Shown here piece by piece: positions 26,415 through 38,141 of a stretch of DNA of 42,231 nucleotides (its first letter is position 1; each line of letters opens with the position of its first letter). Under the pieces are notes generated by a model that was not told where the DNA came from, ran no database searches, and worked only from the letters and a program-made list of their open reading frames with translations. This stretch comes from Acanthaster planci. Lineage: Eukaryota; Echinodermata; Asteroidea; Valvatida; Acanthasteridae. Where the stretch lies: contig NW_019091605.1 of assembly GCF_001949145.1 (NCBI RefSeq), forward strand, positions 186,026 to 228,256, read 5' to 3'. Position numbers and translations under genes: made by a program.

Positions 26415-26912
26415 CGGTCCTACTAATTAACGTCAATACAATGTCAACACAACGTCAACATGCGTCAACTCATCCAAACCACGTTCTAAATTCGATAGCA
26501 ATGCCTAAAATGCAATTTGGTTAACAACAGTGGGCGACATTTGGGGGCAAAAAAGCCGTTTTAATTCACGAAAATAACACCCTCCGCACAGCCACAGAAG
26601 ACGGTAGCCATGTTGCCTCTCGGTCAGACGGACCACACACTACAGGGGGTCACCTTTATACAGTAAACCATGGTAGGGTCCAAACACCGTGAGAAGGTAA
26701 TATGGAGACAATTTTTTGCGTGAAAAAATTCCCTTGAAATGTAGTAACATGTAAACTCGATTAAATAGAAATTATTCCTAAGCATATACATTACAGTTCG
26801 ATACATCTGTTTTCTGTTTTCAATGCATTTTGTATGTGTTGACGTTGTGTTGACGTTACTATCAATGTGTTAACGTGTGTTGACGGTGTGTTGATACTGA
26901 TTAGTACGACCC
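26415..26912. mobile_element. hAT-like MITE with perfect 8-bp target duplication and subterminal repeats
   Basis: 498 bp flanked by TTGCACAC on both sides (26407-26414 and 26913-26920). Ends CGGTCCTACTAATTAACG and, reversed, GGGTCGTACTAATCAGTA match at 11 of the first 13 bases. Next to each end are several CGTCAACAC / GTGTTGACG motifs in opposite orientation, as in subterminal transposase-binding arrays. Non-coding inside. Confidence 0.8.
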
Positions 26913-27399
26913 TTGCACACACTTTAGCCAAGGAGTTAGCACGGACATGGTTTTAAGGCATGTCATGCATGTTAATACTTAAATAATAGGGGTTACAGGC
27001 TAAATCAACAACAAAACAAAACGATGTCCAAACAGCCGAAAATTTGAGTTTTGTTTCCTTAAAGACGCATTCAAACTCGCAGACATGACAAACCTCTGAT
27101 TGTGATAAGCACTCTCTTCCCCGTTCCAGACCGCTTGTAAGTTGTGCGAGGTTTTATGCTACACTGTAAACCCCCCAAAATACGAGAACTACACACGTAA
27201 ACCATAAAAGGGTCGAAGCTAACATACAGTCGAACACACGAACAATATCAGTCATCACTTGCATCGTGCTCGTGTCAATATGGTCATGATGCGTCTACCG
27301 TACCACAGGCCGTTACCGGCCCATACACTGTAGCACTGGAGGAGGGAAAACAGAGAGGAAGGCCAACATAGGAGACCAATCTGAAGGTAGCCCGCGATT

Positions 27400-27639
27400 C
27401 AGGGCCGTTTTCCAATACTCAACTTCGGAGGAGGTTCGTACAGGAAGCCAATCCCCGATTGTGAGCCTGAAGCGTTTAACTTAAATTAAAGTACTCTAAT
27501 GTTTTGCTAATTTGCATCTTATTTGATGTTTTGTAGCACTATTAGACTTATTATTGCGCTTCCATCCTCAAAGTCAGGAAGTAACAAAAAAAGTTGAAGC
27601 CTAAATGGAGCCCAAAACGAGTATTGGAAAACGGCCCAG
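27400..27639. mobile_element. MITE, GGGCCGTTTTCCAATACTC family, copy 1
   Basis: 240 bp; left end CAGGGCCGTTTTCCAATACT, right end AGTATTGGAAAACGGCCCAG, nearly perfect inverted repeats. Interior shares TGTTTTGTAGCACTATTAGA and AAAGTTGAAGCC with the copy at 28178-28413. Non-coding. Confidence 0.85.
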
Positions 27640-27729
27640 CCTGAGCTTCAGCCCACGATTTGGGTTCACGTCAATAACAAAGATCCATGCAGTAAAAGGA
27701 GGCTGAACCACTTTGCGGTCCTCTCCATA

Positions 27730-28539
27730 CGGAGGCCCAAGCGTGCCAGGGTTTTAAAGGGCATCTTTTTTATTGGGAAATAACGCAATAGTTTTGTGAA
27801 ATAACGCAACACTTTTGCATAATAATGGCGATTAACTTGTCGTGATTACTGTGCAGGCCTACACCTATATGGGTAATCATCCGTAAAGGAAGATGAGGTT
27901 TAAAACCCTTGTAAGCTTTTACTTCTCTCTTGGTTTAAGGTATTCTGACATTTTATGGTTCCAGCTGTGAATCACCGTGTTATTGTAAGTTTACGAACAT
28001 TAAAGCGACGTTTGTCGCAATATGGACTATTTAGAAGAAGACATGTCGACATAAGTCGTCCATAGTTGATGTTGCTCTTTTTTTACTGGAGCAAACACAA
28101 GAGTCTGGATTTCAAAATGGATACCGATGGATGCATTGAACAAAAGTGCTTATTGGCAGGATTCACAATTTCAACATCAGGGCCTATTTCAAATACTCGA
28201 CTTTGTCTCCGTCTCAGGCTTCGTTCTCCAAACAAATCCCTGAAGTGTATAAGTTACATTGGATTACCGTAATTGTTGGCTTTCTTACATCTTATTTCAT
28301 GTTTTGTGGCACTATTAGACTGATTACTGCGCTTACAGTTTCAAAGTCAGCTAGTACTAAAAACAGTTGAAGCCAGAGGCGGATTCAAAGTCGAGTATTG
28401 GGAAACGGCCCAGATGTTGCTGCTCTTTTGGACGGCTAACAATAGAGGGCGGTTTCTTCTTGTATGCGTTATTTCGCAAAAGTATTGCGTTATTTTGCAA
28501 TAAAAAGTACTTTAAAAACCTGGCACGATTGGGCTTCCG
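27730..28539. mobile_element. TA-flanked inverted-repeat element (Tc1/mariner-type MITE) with nested insertion
   Basis: About 810 bp between TA dinucleotides (27728-27729, 28540-28541). Left end CGGAGGCCCAAGCGTGCCAG; right end reversed CGGAAGCCCAATCGTGCCAG. The arms stay similar for about 95 bases, including AAATAACGCAATAsTTTTG. A second MITE (28178-28413) sits inside it, so this element is the older. No transposase frame. Confidence 0.75.
28178..28413. mobile_element. MITE, GGGCCGTTTTCCAATACTC family, copy 2 (nested)
   Basis: 236 bp, CAGGGCCTATTTCAAATACT to AGTATTGGGAAACGGCCCAG, lying within the TA-flanked element. Same interior words as copy 1 (TTTTGTGGCACTATTAGACT). Overlapping short open frames are meaningless. 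Confidence 0.8.
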
Positions 28540-28545
28540 TAGTTC

Positions 28546-29918
28546 CACGATAAATTGAACGAACTTTTGAATTTCTTTCACAAATAGCATTTTCTATATG
28601 AAATTGAAAAAAATAACATTGAAGGGAAAGGTGCTGTAATCTGATTTCATCGCTTATTAGATCAGTTTCATTTCTTTTATTTGGGAGACATGCTCTACGC
28701 CATTCACAATCTAATTTAACAGAGAATAATGCATTGTTGTGCTTGATTTGAGACAAGGTTTACCAAAAAAATTAATCATACATCATGTTTTTATTTCATT
28801 GTTCTAAATGCTTCAGCCCCGACCCTAATTATTTTTAGCAAGCCTGGGGCAGCATACAATGGCTATTTCTGTGTCAAAATGCCTCTAAAAGACGTCCCGC
28901 TTTCAGCATAGTAACGATGCGCATTTTAGGCAATTTATAATTGTACATTACTTCAGACAAAAATGTACCCCACATGTTAAGGAATATTTTCCTTTTCTTT
29001 GCATGACTCAAATTGGCAGACCATTAGCCACACTTGATTTCAGTGAGGGTTATATAGAATGCCTTTTTCTGTGTCAAAACGCCTCTCAAAGATATCCTGT
29101 TTTTAGGATAACAAGAATGAGCATTTTAGACAATTTATAATTCCGTATTACTTCAGACGAAAATGTACCCTATATGTTAAGGAGTAGTCTTCTTTTTGTT
29201 GCATGACAAGAATTGTCAGACCACTCGCCACATTTAATTTCACAGTCAGTGCTATATGAAAGGTCTATTTATGTCTCAAAATTATACTTTTTCGTCTAAA
29301 GTAACACGCAATTACAAACTGTGGCAAATGAGCATTCTTGTATCCTGAAAATTGGATAGGCCTATCTTCAGTTTGAGAGGTGTTAAATTTGTCAGAGAGA
29401 TAGGCATTCCATATAGCCCTTACTGAAATGAAGTATGGCTAGTGGTCTGCCAATTTGAGTCACGCAAAGAAAATGGAAATATTTCTTAACATTTAGGGTA
29501 CATTTTTGTATGAAGTAATACGCAATTATAAATTGCGGCAAATGATCATTCTTGTATCCTGAAAAGAGGCGTTTTGACACCGAAATAGCCATTGTATGCT
29601 GCCCTGGGCTTGCTAAAAATAATTAGGGGTCGGGGCTGAAGCAATTGGAATAATGAAATAAAAAATGATGAATTACTTACATTTTTGGTAAACCTTTTCT
29701 CAAATCAAGTAACAAGAATAGAATATTCTCTGCTGAATATCTTAGATTGTGAATAGCTTAGAACATGTTTCCCAAATAAAGAAATGAACCTGACTTATAC
29801 GCGATGAAATCAGGTTGATTATTAAACCTTTTCCCTCAATGAATGTTATTTTCCTCAGTTTCATGTTGAAAAAATGCTATTTTTGAAAGAAATTCAAAAT
29901 TTCGTTCAATTTATCGTG
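28546..29918. mobile_element. 1.37-kb near-palindrome with internal 200-bp repeats
   Basis: Outer ends CACGATAAATTGAACGAA and TTCGTTCAATTTATCGTG are exact reverse complements, and similarity continues inward (CTTCAGCCCCGACCCTAATT near 28811 against AATTAGGGGTCGGGGCTGAA near 29621). Inside the left arm a roughly 200-bp unit is repeated directly (starting near 28857 and 29057: TTCTGTGTCAAAAyGCCTCT...CATTTTAGrCAATTTATAAT); the right arm has the same units inverted. No protein coded. A fold-back transposon is the simplest reading. Confidence 0.75.
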
Positions 29919-30430
29919 AAACAGAGTGACGCCAAGTGGAAAAATTACTGCCTCCCTTTAATGCATGGATTATTGTTATTGCTGTGAGCCGAATTGCGGG
30001 TTAAATCGCGGGCTGAATCGCGGGCTGCCTTCAACCAGGTGTGGACGGGCGGCGAGGATGTGCCGATAAAAGGCTTGCACTGTACCCAGTTCCTAAAGGG
30101 GTTGCTTCACGCTTTCGCCTTAGGTTTGCATGGAACCACTCTACAAATTCACGTTAGTCTGGCACTGGAATATTGTGGCACACAGTGTGTAAACCACACG
30201 TGCAAAACTAATTATCTTGGTCACCATACCAATGATCAGTCAATAAATTTTTGGGAATTTCGAATGAGGCATGGACGAGGAACTTTGCACTTCTCTCTCG
30301 TTTTGAGTTTTCTACTGTACATTTTTATAAGATGAGGTGTCATGTACAGCAGAAATAAAGTACGCACGAGTGTTACACCGAAGGAGGTATATAATCACAA
30401 ATAAGGCGCCACTTAACTGCATTATGTTTA

Positions 30431-30475
30431 GATCTATCGTTAGCCCAGCTGGTTGGACGTTGCCTTCTAAACGTA
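30431..30475 (+). other. tRNA-like fragment (SINE head or tRNA relic)
   Basis: TCGTTAGCCCAGCTGGTTGG resembles a D-arm with an A box, followed by ACGTTGCCTTCTAAACGT, which can form a 5-bp stem and loop like an anticodon arm (TCT). No B box (GGTTCGAAT type) or acceptor stem follows, so it is not an intact tRNA gene. Confidence 0.3.
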
Positions 30476-30734
30476 CAGTATAATTCAAAATACACTACTT
30501 TGTACCAAGTTTTTACTAATACTACGTTTATTGGTAGACGACGACCACTGGGCGTCTATCATTTCACTTGCGGAGGCGCACATCACAACTCGGGGACTGT
30601 CCCTGTATTCGGAGAAGTCCCTTTATTTGGGAACAGAGCCATCAAAAAGCAAAAACGTGCAGAAAAATTCAATTTTTAGGAGGGCAAATACCAAGTAATT
30701 ACTGGGCCTACAGTAAGGAAAATATGGCTATGGA

Positions 30735-31070
30735 GGATGAAAAGTGGCCATCTGCCTATCTGCTGTCAGAATGGTAGAAAAGCAGATTTTATGTTCTCGT
30801 AACATGCAATTTCGACTTTTCTGCCACCTCAAAAACCAGAACGAACATGGTTTGGTTATGCATTTTTCTATTTTTCGATTTTACTTTTTCTTCGTTCGCT
30901 GGCGGCCGAAAAGCGGCCATCTGCTTTTCTCGGTTTGCACAGGCAGAAATGGGGACCGAACGTTTTGATAAGAACCGTGAATTGTACTTTTAAAATTTTT
31001 TTTTAATACCTGAGGAACAATTTTACATACGTGGGTGGCCGAAAAGTGGCCATCTGCTTTTCTGCCTTCC
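30735..31070. repeat. Three diverged copies of a GGCCATCTGC motif
   Basis: GAAAAGTGGCCATCTGCCTA (30738), CCGAAAAGCGGCCATCTGCT (30905) and CCGAAAAGTGGCCATCTGCT (31039), the latter two inside short palindromes of GGCCGAAAAGyGGCC type. Spacing about 130-170 bp. Confidence 0.5.
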
Positions 31071-31204
31071 AAGGGCCGCGAAAGGGGTTGTGAACCTCAG
31101 GTTATAACCATTTCCTTTCTTTGGGATTGAAGACGTATGAACCAATAATTGCAATCCACCCTGTCTTTTATCAGTTTTTATTGTGAAAGATTCTCATGTT
31201 TTCC

Positions 31205-31440
31205 TTTTCAAAAAGTGAGTCAGACTGACAATGAGTCCGGGTGAGTCAGATGATGAGTTAGAGAAGAGTCTGTCAGAGAGTGAGTTGGTCAGTTGTGAGT
31301 AAGAAGTTGGGTTGCTTAAAACGCAACCCAATTACCCTGTGACTGTCTCGTCCTTTGAACAATTCACCTCATGACCGACTGACTGACCTCTTCAATCCCT
31401 GATTCCCTCTCTCACTGACCAACTCCATCCAACTTGTCCC
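31205..31440. repeat. GAGTCAG-rich half facing a CTGACC-rich half, with central hairpin
   Basis: Left 100 bases are full of GAGTCAG/GAGTTGG words on the plus strand; the right 110 bases are full of CTGACTGACC/CACTGACCAACTCC, their complements. At the junction TTGGGTTGC-TTAAAAC-GCAACCCAA (31305-31331) is a perfect 9-bp hairpin. Confidence 0.6.
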
Positions 31441-31746
31441 TGGCTAACGTGCCCCCAGGATAACTTACAATCCTGGGAATATGTCCCGACCACTCATTTG
31501 CACTAACTCTTAATTGCTTGCCTCTCCATGACTAGTGGGGAAGCACATTGTACCTGTGCTCAGAGCACATAAAAGCAGGCACCGTTATCATTGATAATTT
31601 GTGCAAGTTTACGCTTGTTTGACGTACTTATGGAACTTTTGTCCCTCAAGTATTAATTGGTTGTAAATGCAAGTCATGAAGTGGGTGGATGATCCTTAAA
31701 TTGTTGAACGTTTCAGTAGATTTCCAATTTCATCTGTGTCTGACAG

Positions 31747-31824
31747 GTAAACCCGTTTGGCCTTCAGTTTAGTCTCCAAGCCCAGGCCACGACAGTCAAT
31801 GAGAGACCCCCAGCCAATAAACAG
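31747..31824 (+). CDS. Candidate exon of the right-hand gene
   Basis: 26 codons between acceptor GTGTCTGACAG and donor CAG|GTAATA, open in only one frame (VNPFGLQFSLQAQATT, then NERPPANKQ). Composition resembles the Gln/Thr/Pro-rich exons further right. It ends in phase 0, whereas the next candidate (35018-35064) needs a phase-1 donor, so they cannot be joined directly: an exon is missing between them or one candidate is wrong. Confidence 0.4.
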
Positions 31825-34800
31825 GTAATATACGGTACCGCACACAGGGAGATGATTTTCCTGTGACACTGTTTATTAAACGTTTCATTGACCCAAACTA
31901 CCATTTGTGTACCGACTCTCGGCAAAGTTTAGCTGCATGTAAATAGACCTGTGTATTGATGACATCTGTCTTTCTTTGTGTGTACTTTCCTATGGAGTCA
32001 GTCGAGGCCCTTGGTCCACTGAGCACCATACGAAGGAACACACATAAAGTATGATGCCGTCAATGCAGATGTTTATATTCAGTGCTGATTATTACAGCAT
32101 CATGTAAGGACTAATTTTTCACTTTAATGAAATACTAATGGTTGCCTTGTTACAACCACTGTACGTTTGATTGTCATCAGTTGATTTTGCGAAACGTTTG
32201 TGTAACTCCACTTACGCCACTTTTTATTGCGTAAGTTGCGCAACAAATTAAGACCAAGTTCACAAAACTTACACACTGTGTAAGTCCGCGACTTACGTTT
32301 GACTAGCTTATGGTGTTTGGTTAAGCCTCATCATTGCTGAACTTAACCATGTTAACAAGGCTGATATGAGAAATCTACAACTTTGTTGTAGAAGGTAGTG
32401 ACAAACTTGTTTGGCTGTGAACTGTGAGACTTTCCGTTCAGTTCCGATGAAAAAGACAAAAACTTGTTCGAATTGTGGGTGGATGTAATTCAACGACTGC
32501 TTGATGACTGCTGTTATATTGGAAAAGAACGGCCGCCGTAAAAGCTGTTTTCATCCTCATTGGAGAAATTTAATATTATTAAATCGTGGCGCGGCTACGC
32601 AACATTTGCAAAATCAAATGTATGTGTACTGCACAGCTACGGCATGAATTTGTGACACAAGGCTTACACATGGTTGAAAGTTACACCATGTCTCGTGAAA
32701 TCAGCTGCAGGAGATCTAATCAACCTCCTTCTTGCCAAAGAAAAAAAGTAAATGGACTCTGTAGTTTCCCTGAGAATCAATGATGCCATTGCTGATGCAT
32801 GCTGTACAAAGCGTGGAGATACATGTACATGTACATGTATTTGTCAGCCATATGCAGTCATTGTGTGTTTTCATATCGTTGGTTTGTTTACTTCAATTTT
32901 AGCCTTTATTTTTGCTTCATTGCCAAGCGTCATAGCTCAGTGACCAAATTAAGGGAACTTTCCTTCTCTTTGATTTGGCTTTGTCCCCACCCAAATTTGC
33001 TTGGCCTTCAAAGTGCTGTTTTCGTTCCGCTTGCTTAATTTTGAAGGCCGAGTGTGTGGCTGCTACATTGTTAAAAGTTTTCTCTCTCTTTGAAGTGGAG
33101 AGGAAGTCGTTTGGGCAGTTGTTCCACCATGCTCACTGCAGTGTAAATGTACTGGGATACATGCATCATCTTCATTCATTGCCATGTTCATTTTATTGCC
33201 AGAGTTGAGGCACAGACTTTAATTCTACAATTTTCTGTTCTTTTGCAACTTCCTAGCACCTGCAGAACCCAAACATTCACTGCAAAGTCTCCTTGAAATA
33301 AAAATGTAACATTGTACAAATAATGAATGTTTATGAGTACAATGCGGCTCATTGAATGGAACATTTCATCTTTCAACCAATGACAGTATTCTTTCCACTG
33401 CACGAAGGAAAAACCTTCATTATTTGTTTTATATAATATCTAAGTAGATCTTTGTCACTTGTTAGGAGGATAACTTTATAAAATATATGAATATCTGCTT
33501 CGTCATTCAGCAAGGTTCTAGTTTACGTACAGCGCACTGAATTTGTTTCTTTGCATTCTTTCTGTCTGCTCCGTCAAGTAATTCGGCAATTTCCTCAGCA
33601 ACAGAAAGTTGCTTGAACCCCCCACCAGTTTAGTGATCATGGGTATAATATGTGTCTTCTGTTGACCAATTATTTATTGAAGTCCTTTGCGTGCCATAGA
33701 TCAAACTGCATATAAGCAAAAATGCACGATGTATATAACAAATTTCAATGTTCATGATGTCAGCCACGAAATACATGTAGTCTACATGTATTTATAAAAT
33801 ATCAAGGGAACTACAATCCTCCAATCAAATGACAAGGATCTACTTAGGTGTTATGTAATACACAACATATACTGTTAATTCAACAAATGAAAAATCATTC
33901 TAGTACAGGTGCTATCCCGAAAGTCTCGTCCGAACAATGCACAAACGCTTGTGTTGTGAAACTTATATACAATAAGAAAATTTACAATGTCAAGTACACG
34001 TAAATGTACATCGTAAATTTTCTCTGTTTTACGCTAAAGTATCAGTTTATGAAACCAGTCGTTGTATGTGCCCAACTGTCCAATGATTCTTGAAAGTTTT
34101 GTGCTCTCATACAACTGTCAGACCAGACCTTTATAATTTTGGTGTCATTTTTGGATGAAGATACATGTACATGTACTGGAAGCCAGTTAGGAAAAAAGTG
34201 TGGAGCGTACAGTACCTGTAAAGGCTGACACTGTGGGTTGATAATGGGCCTGATAGAGCAGGTATTGTTGGAACTGTTGACAAATGTAGTCAGGGAAGTT
34301 TAGTGTATTTACACTCCATGGAATTCCGTAAACATCTCAGGCAAACAAGACATCGAACCAGGAGGATTCATGCTTACATTGATGGCTTATTAAGGAGCAG
34401 AGCCAAACTGCTACAGTTAGTATGCACAGTCTGTTGGATTCTCCGTGGAGTACAGTGTATATACAGTGTATCAATGAACCGTGTTCTGGACCCCACATAT
34501 CATCAGTTGTCACGGTCGTGTACCAAGCTTCAAGTGGATCAGCGATTAATTTTTAATAGGCTGTCAAGGGAAAAAGGGAGCAACCTCTTGTCTCTGGTGA
34601 AACTAATAGCACTCAGCCCTCTAGATGATCTCTTGATCCTTGTAGCAAACATCTGCGCCGCTTGTGGCAAAGGTTAGAATATTTACTGCACTGGAAGTTC
34701 TGTGCTAGATTTAGACAGGAGGCCTACAACGGTGTACATGCATGCCCCTGCACACAAGACGCTGGACACCGTAAGGCATACTGAACACACAGTAGAGTCC

Positions 34801-35017
34801 AGGGTTTATGTTGTACAATGTACATGTGTACATTTTACTTTGGATGGACTGTCAGCATCAGCACAGAGCAGTTGGCCTGCAGGCAGTGTGTAAGCCTGTG
34901 AGGACCATCGATACCGGTAGCAGGACCTGTATGCATCACATGGTGGAATACCGTACATGTACATGTACATTCATGCGTTGTTTATGTAGTCCCCTCAACT
35001 ACTGATGGATCCTTCAG
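31825..35017. other. Probable intron or intergenic stretch
   Basis: No defined element. The 124-codon open frame at 34303-34677 (plus) has no recognisable similarity and no clear splice partners. TACATGTA words become frequent from about 32820 on. Confidence 0.45.
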
Positions 35018-35064
35018 TCAAAAACAACAAGCGGCCATCTCGCTTTCCTCCTGTGATTTCTGTG
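35018..35064 (+). CDS. Candidate exon of the right-hand gene
   Basis: 47 nt with acceptor ATGGATCCTTCAG and a consensus donor GTG|GTAAGT. In the frame leaving phase 0, it reads KNNKRPSRFPPVISV and runs directly into AFVSQSSLQV of the next exon at 37971. Small size and no homology keep confidence moderate. Confidence 0.45.
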
Positions 35065-37970
35065 GTAAGTCACAAATCCCAACTGTTTGATCCCAGAAGT
35101 TCTTCCAAAACCCACTGTCTGAGGTTTTGACAGATGTTGAAGGATTGTATTAGTAGGAAGGCTGAATCTTTATCAGTATTACTTTGTCTTTTGCGTTGGG
35201 GTGATATGAAGGATTTCTTGAGCTCCCGGTAGCTTTAGAAGTCTTCCATACCGGTACATGTACGTGTACATGTACCTTCATGCCTACACGTATGCACATA
35301 CCGGTTATGTATACTGTACATGTACATACTGGTATGTTTCTGGCAACATGCATACATGTACATGTACATATACAATGTACATGTAGATCCTGTGGTGTAC
35401 ATGTACCTGTGTGCGTTCTTGTGTGGAGATTGACAACTCACTAGCACAAAAGTTGAAGTTAAACAGCCCTTCATGTACATGTACGTACATGTACATGTGT
35501 GTACCGGTACAGCATGCACTCTCTGGTAGATCAAGAGCTTTTTTGTTGTTGTTAAACAGGTCAAAGCGACATGTCAATCTCTTACTGATTTTCTCAAAAA
35601 GATGAGAAAAAAAGATAATTACAAATTCGTGTAATGCAAAAATGACAAATGTTTTTAAGCCCCCTCCTTAATTACATCTAGTTCCAAATTTGTATATACA
35701 GTACATGTACATGTACATGTATGTCCCGTTTCCCTACCTGCCTTATTTTGATGGTGCAACCCTCAAGTTTTTTGGGTGGAGAAAATTTGGGGGAAATGTG
35801 AAGAAAGAAGTAAAAAAGTGTCTATTTACATGTAAGTTTGAGTCACATGGTGCATAAAGGTTCAGCAGACCTATATTGTTATATACACTCAGCTTGCACA
35901 CTTTAAAGTGTCCTTTTTATTTGGAACAAATACCGCCTGACCTCTCTTACTGATGTTACACAAATTTAGCCAGTTAACATTTTGCTGCACACTGAATGAG
36001 TATAAATTAAACATGTGAAACAAATCTTACTGTACATGGACACGTAGATGTACCTGCCCTGTGGTCAAAACTACTGGTATGTTTTTTTCCTGATCAAAAA
36101 TTAAAAAATACATACATGTACATGTAACATTGATTTGGTGACCAAATGCCATTCAAAAAAAGCAAAATGATTATACATCTAGACCAGTCAAGTCCTAGTA
36201 AAAAAAAGCACAGTGGACAATTTAAAACTATGTATTTTCGTGTCGCCAAATTTGTATTCCAATGAAGTCATCAAAATTTTGTTCATAAAACAATAACTAC
36301 TGTATTTGCCGTGAATTCAAGAAAGATATTTGAATTTCAGGCTAAAAGGGGGTAATTTTGCTTCCCCGGCTGTTCCAATTGTGCAAAATGCAGAAAAATT
36401 GCTATGAGGACCAGTCAAGTGTTGGTAAACTTCATATAGCTAAGATACGACCACACTGGTCCAGTTGGTGAATAGTAAAAGAAACAGTGTAAACACCGTT
36501 AATTAAAAATAGACACTGTTCAGTGTTCATGCATAGTACATGTACTTGTAGTTTGGTATGAATTCAAATAGTCGCTAAAGATGTTGGCTCAGTAGGCTTT
36601 TGAGGCCCATAAAAATACTACTTACGTGTTACCCATCTCTGCCAATTCATTTTCAATCTTGTCTTATCACGATAAAACAAGCCATCTATAAAATGTGTCA
36701 GAGACAGAGACTTTGCACCGTACGCGTAGTTCACATCAATTTTGGCACACGCAGCTTTGTCCGTTCATTGTCCACCTGGGATAGTTGATGCGTGGTTTTG
36801 TTTTCATCAAGTGTTTCCTAAGGACCTATGAGTGGTCTTTGGAGAAACTGAATTGTTTAGTTAATAATTGAATGTTTTGTGAATGAATTCTTTACAAATC
36901 TGGAAGCATATGCATAACAGGGTATCCAAACAGGTGCCATAAACACAGCAGACTACTGGCAGACTGGAAAGACAGGTGCTGTACAAGACAATGCATACAA
37001 AAGGGCAAAAAAGTACATTTCCCGTTTGATAATGCAATTAGATTTTGCAATGCCATTTAATTTTTCCCATTAACCATTTAGCATGGGCTGATGCTTCTAC
37101 CGTACGCGTAGTACATGTACTTTGAAGGTAGAGTACTGGGCCATTGGAAGTTAAATTGTGGTATTGTGAAAATCTGCAATTGGTTGTACATGTACATGTA
37201 ATTGGAACCTTTAAATGACAGATACTGTTAAAAACAATGTACGGTGACTACGGTACATACATGTATATCATATCACATTAAACTCCCTGTGAATATCCAA
37301 GTATTCCATTTGGGATACTGATTATGTTGCTGAAAACCACAAACATGATAGAAGATTTTTCCAAGATGCAGCACATTGTGGGTACACGTAATTTCAGGGA
37401 ATTACCGGTAATCCAAACAGATGCATTTTGCATACTGTACATGTACATGTGTTGATTGTTAACGCTAAGCTAGTTATCCAACACAAGTAAAATACTACTT
37501 GAAGTGCCAGCACATTTAGCTGTGCACGTACGGGTGGCTCTCTTAATGCAGTAGAAACATGTACATGTACAGTAGATGACACGTGTTACTTCAAGTTTAG
37601 ACTTAGTCATAGGCATGTCAGAGTTGACTTTATTACATGAACATGTACCTTTAACTGATAAATGTACGTACAGGTACAGTACTTGTACTAGTCTTAGACT
37701 GAAGCATGGACTTAACTTAAGACTGAAGCAAAATACCTACAGATATTCAAAGTCCAGCCCAGACTGGATCTCTAGCTCAAGCATGTCAAGTGAAGTTCAT
37801 GCATCAAGTTTATTTTGTGTGTGTGCTTTTGACTCCGCACTTTCTCCCTCGTGATTGATTGGATAAGTTCCGAAAGAAAGCGGATACTGCCTCAAAAAAC
37901 AAACTACAAAACGGTTGAATGGGCCCCCGTTAACTAAATGACCGCACTTATTCCCACCCTGCAACTGCAG
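35065..37970. other. Probable intron, dense in TACATGTA repeats
   Basis: Especially at 35260-35500, 35698-35720 and 37185-37200 the palindromic words ACATGTACATGTA, TACCGGTA and GTACGTAC are packed together. Two direct repeats of CCGTACGCGTAGT occur at 36719 and 37099. Open frames rich in Met, Tyr, His, Val, Cys and Thr here are just this repeat translated. Confidence 0.6.
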
Positions 37971-38141
37971 GCATTTGTGTCTCAGTCCTCCCTACAGGTG
38001 AAAGATCCGGTGCCAACAGAGACGACCACCAGCTCAGCTACGCCGGCGCCACCGACTTCCAATAAGGAAGGCCAGTCAGTTCTTCCAGCAGCCCCAGGTC
38101 ACGTACCCAGCCCCGCAGGGGCAAGTACTGGCCATGCTCAT
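37971..38141 (+). CDS. Right-hand gene, exon a
   Basis: 57 codons, acceptor CCCTGCAACTGCAG, donor CAT|GTATGT, phase 0 to 0. Reads AFVSQSSLQVKDPVPTET, then a Ser/Thr/Pro/Ala-rich stretch ending GASTGHAH. The frame stays open a little upstream and past the donor, but composition changes sharply there. Confidence 0.7.

Larger units (their letters stand above)
29919..31746. other. Gene-free stretch with small repeats
   Basis: Contains a three-copy TCGCGGGCTGmmT motif (29992-30030), a tRNA-like fragment (30431-30475), repeats of GGCCGAAAAGyGGCCATCTG (30735-31070) and a GAGT-rich/ACTC-rich inverted region (31205-31440). The 113-codon frame at 29994 has no recognisable similarity. Confidence 0.5.

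Noticed and set aside
29994-30335. 113-codon open frame on the plus strand
   Set aside because: Begins in a short TCGCGGGCTG repeat and loses protein-like composition after about 40 codons; no similarity recognised.
30431-30475. Intact tRNA-Arg(TCT) gene
   Set aside because: D-arm and anticodon-like arm are visible, but there is no T-arm, B box or acceptor stem and the loop is eight bases.
34303-34677. 124-codon open frame on the plus strand
   Set aside because: No recognisable domain, no paired splice signals, and composition like the surrounding DNA; treated as chance.
35235-35577. Open frames rich in Tyr, Met, Val, His and Thr-Cys on the minus strand
   Set aside because: They are translations of the TACATGTA repeat (TyrMetTyr, ValHisVal, CysThrCys), not genes.
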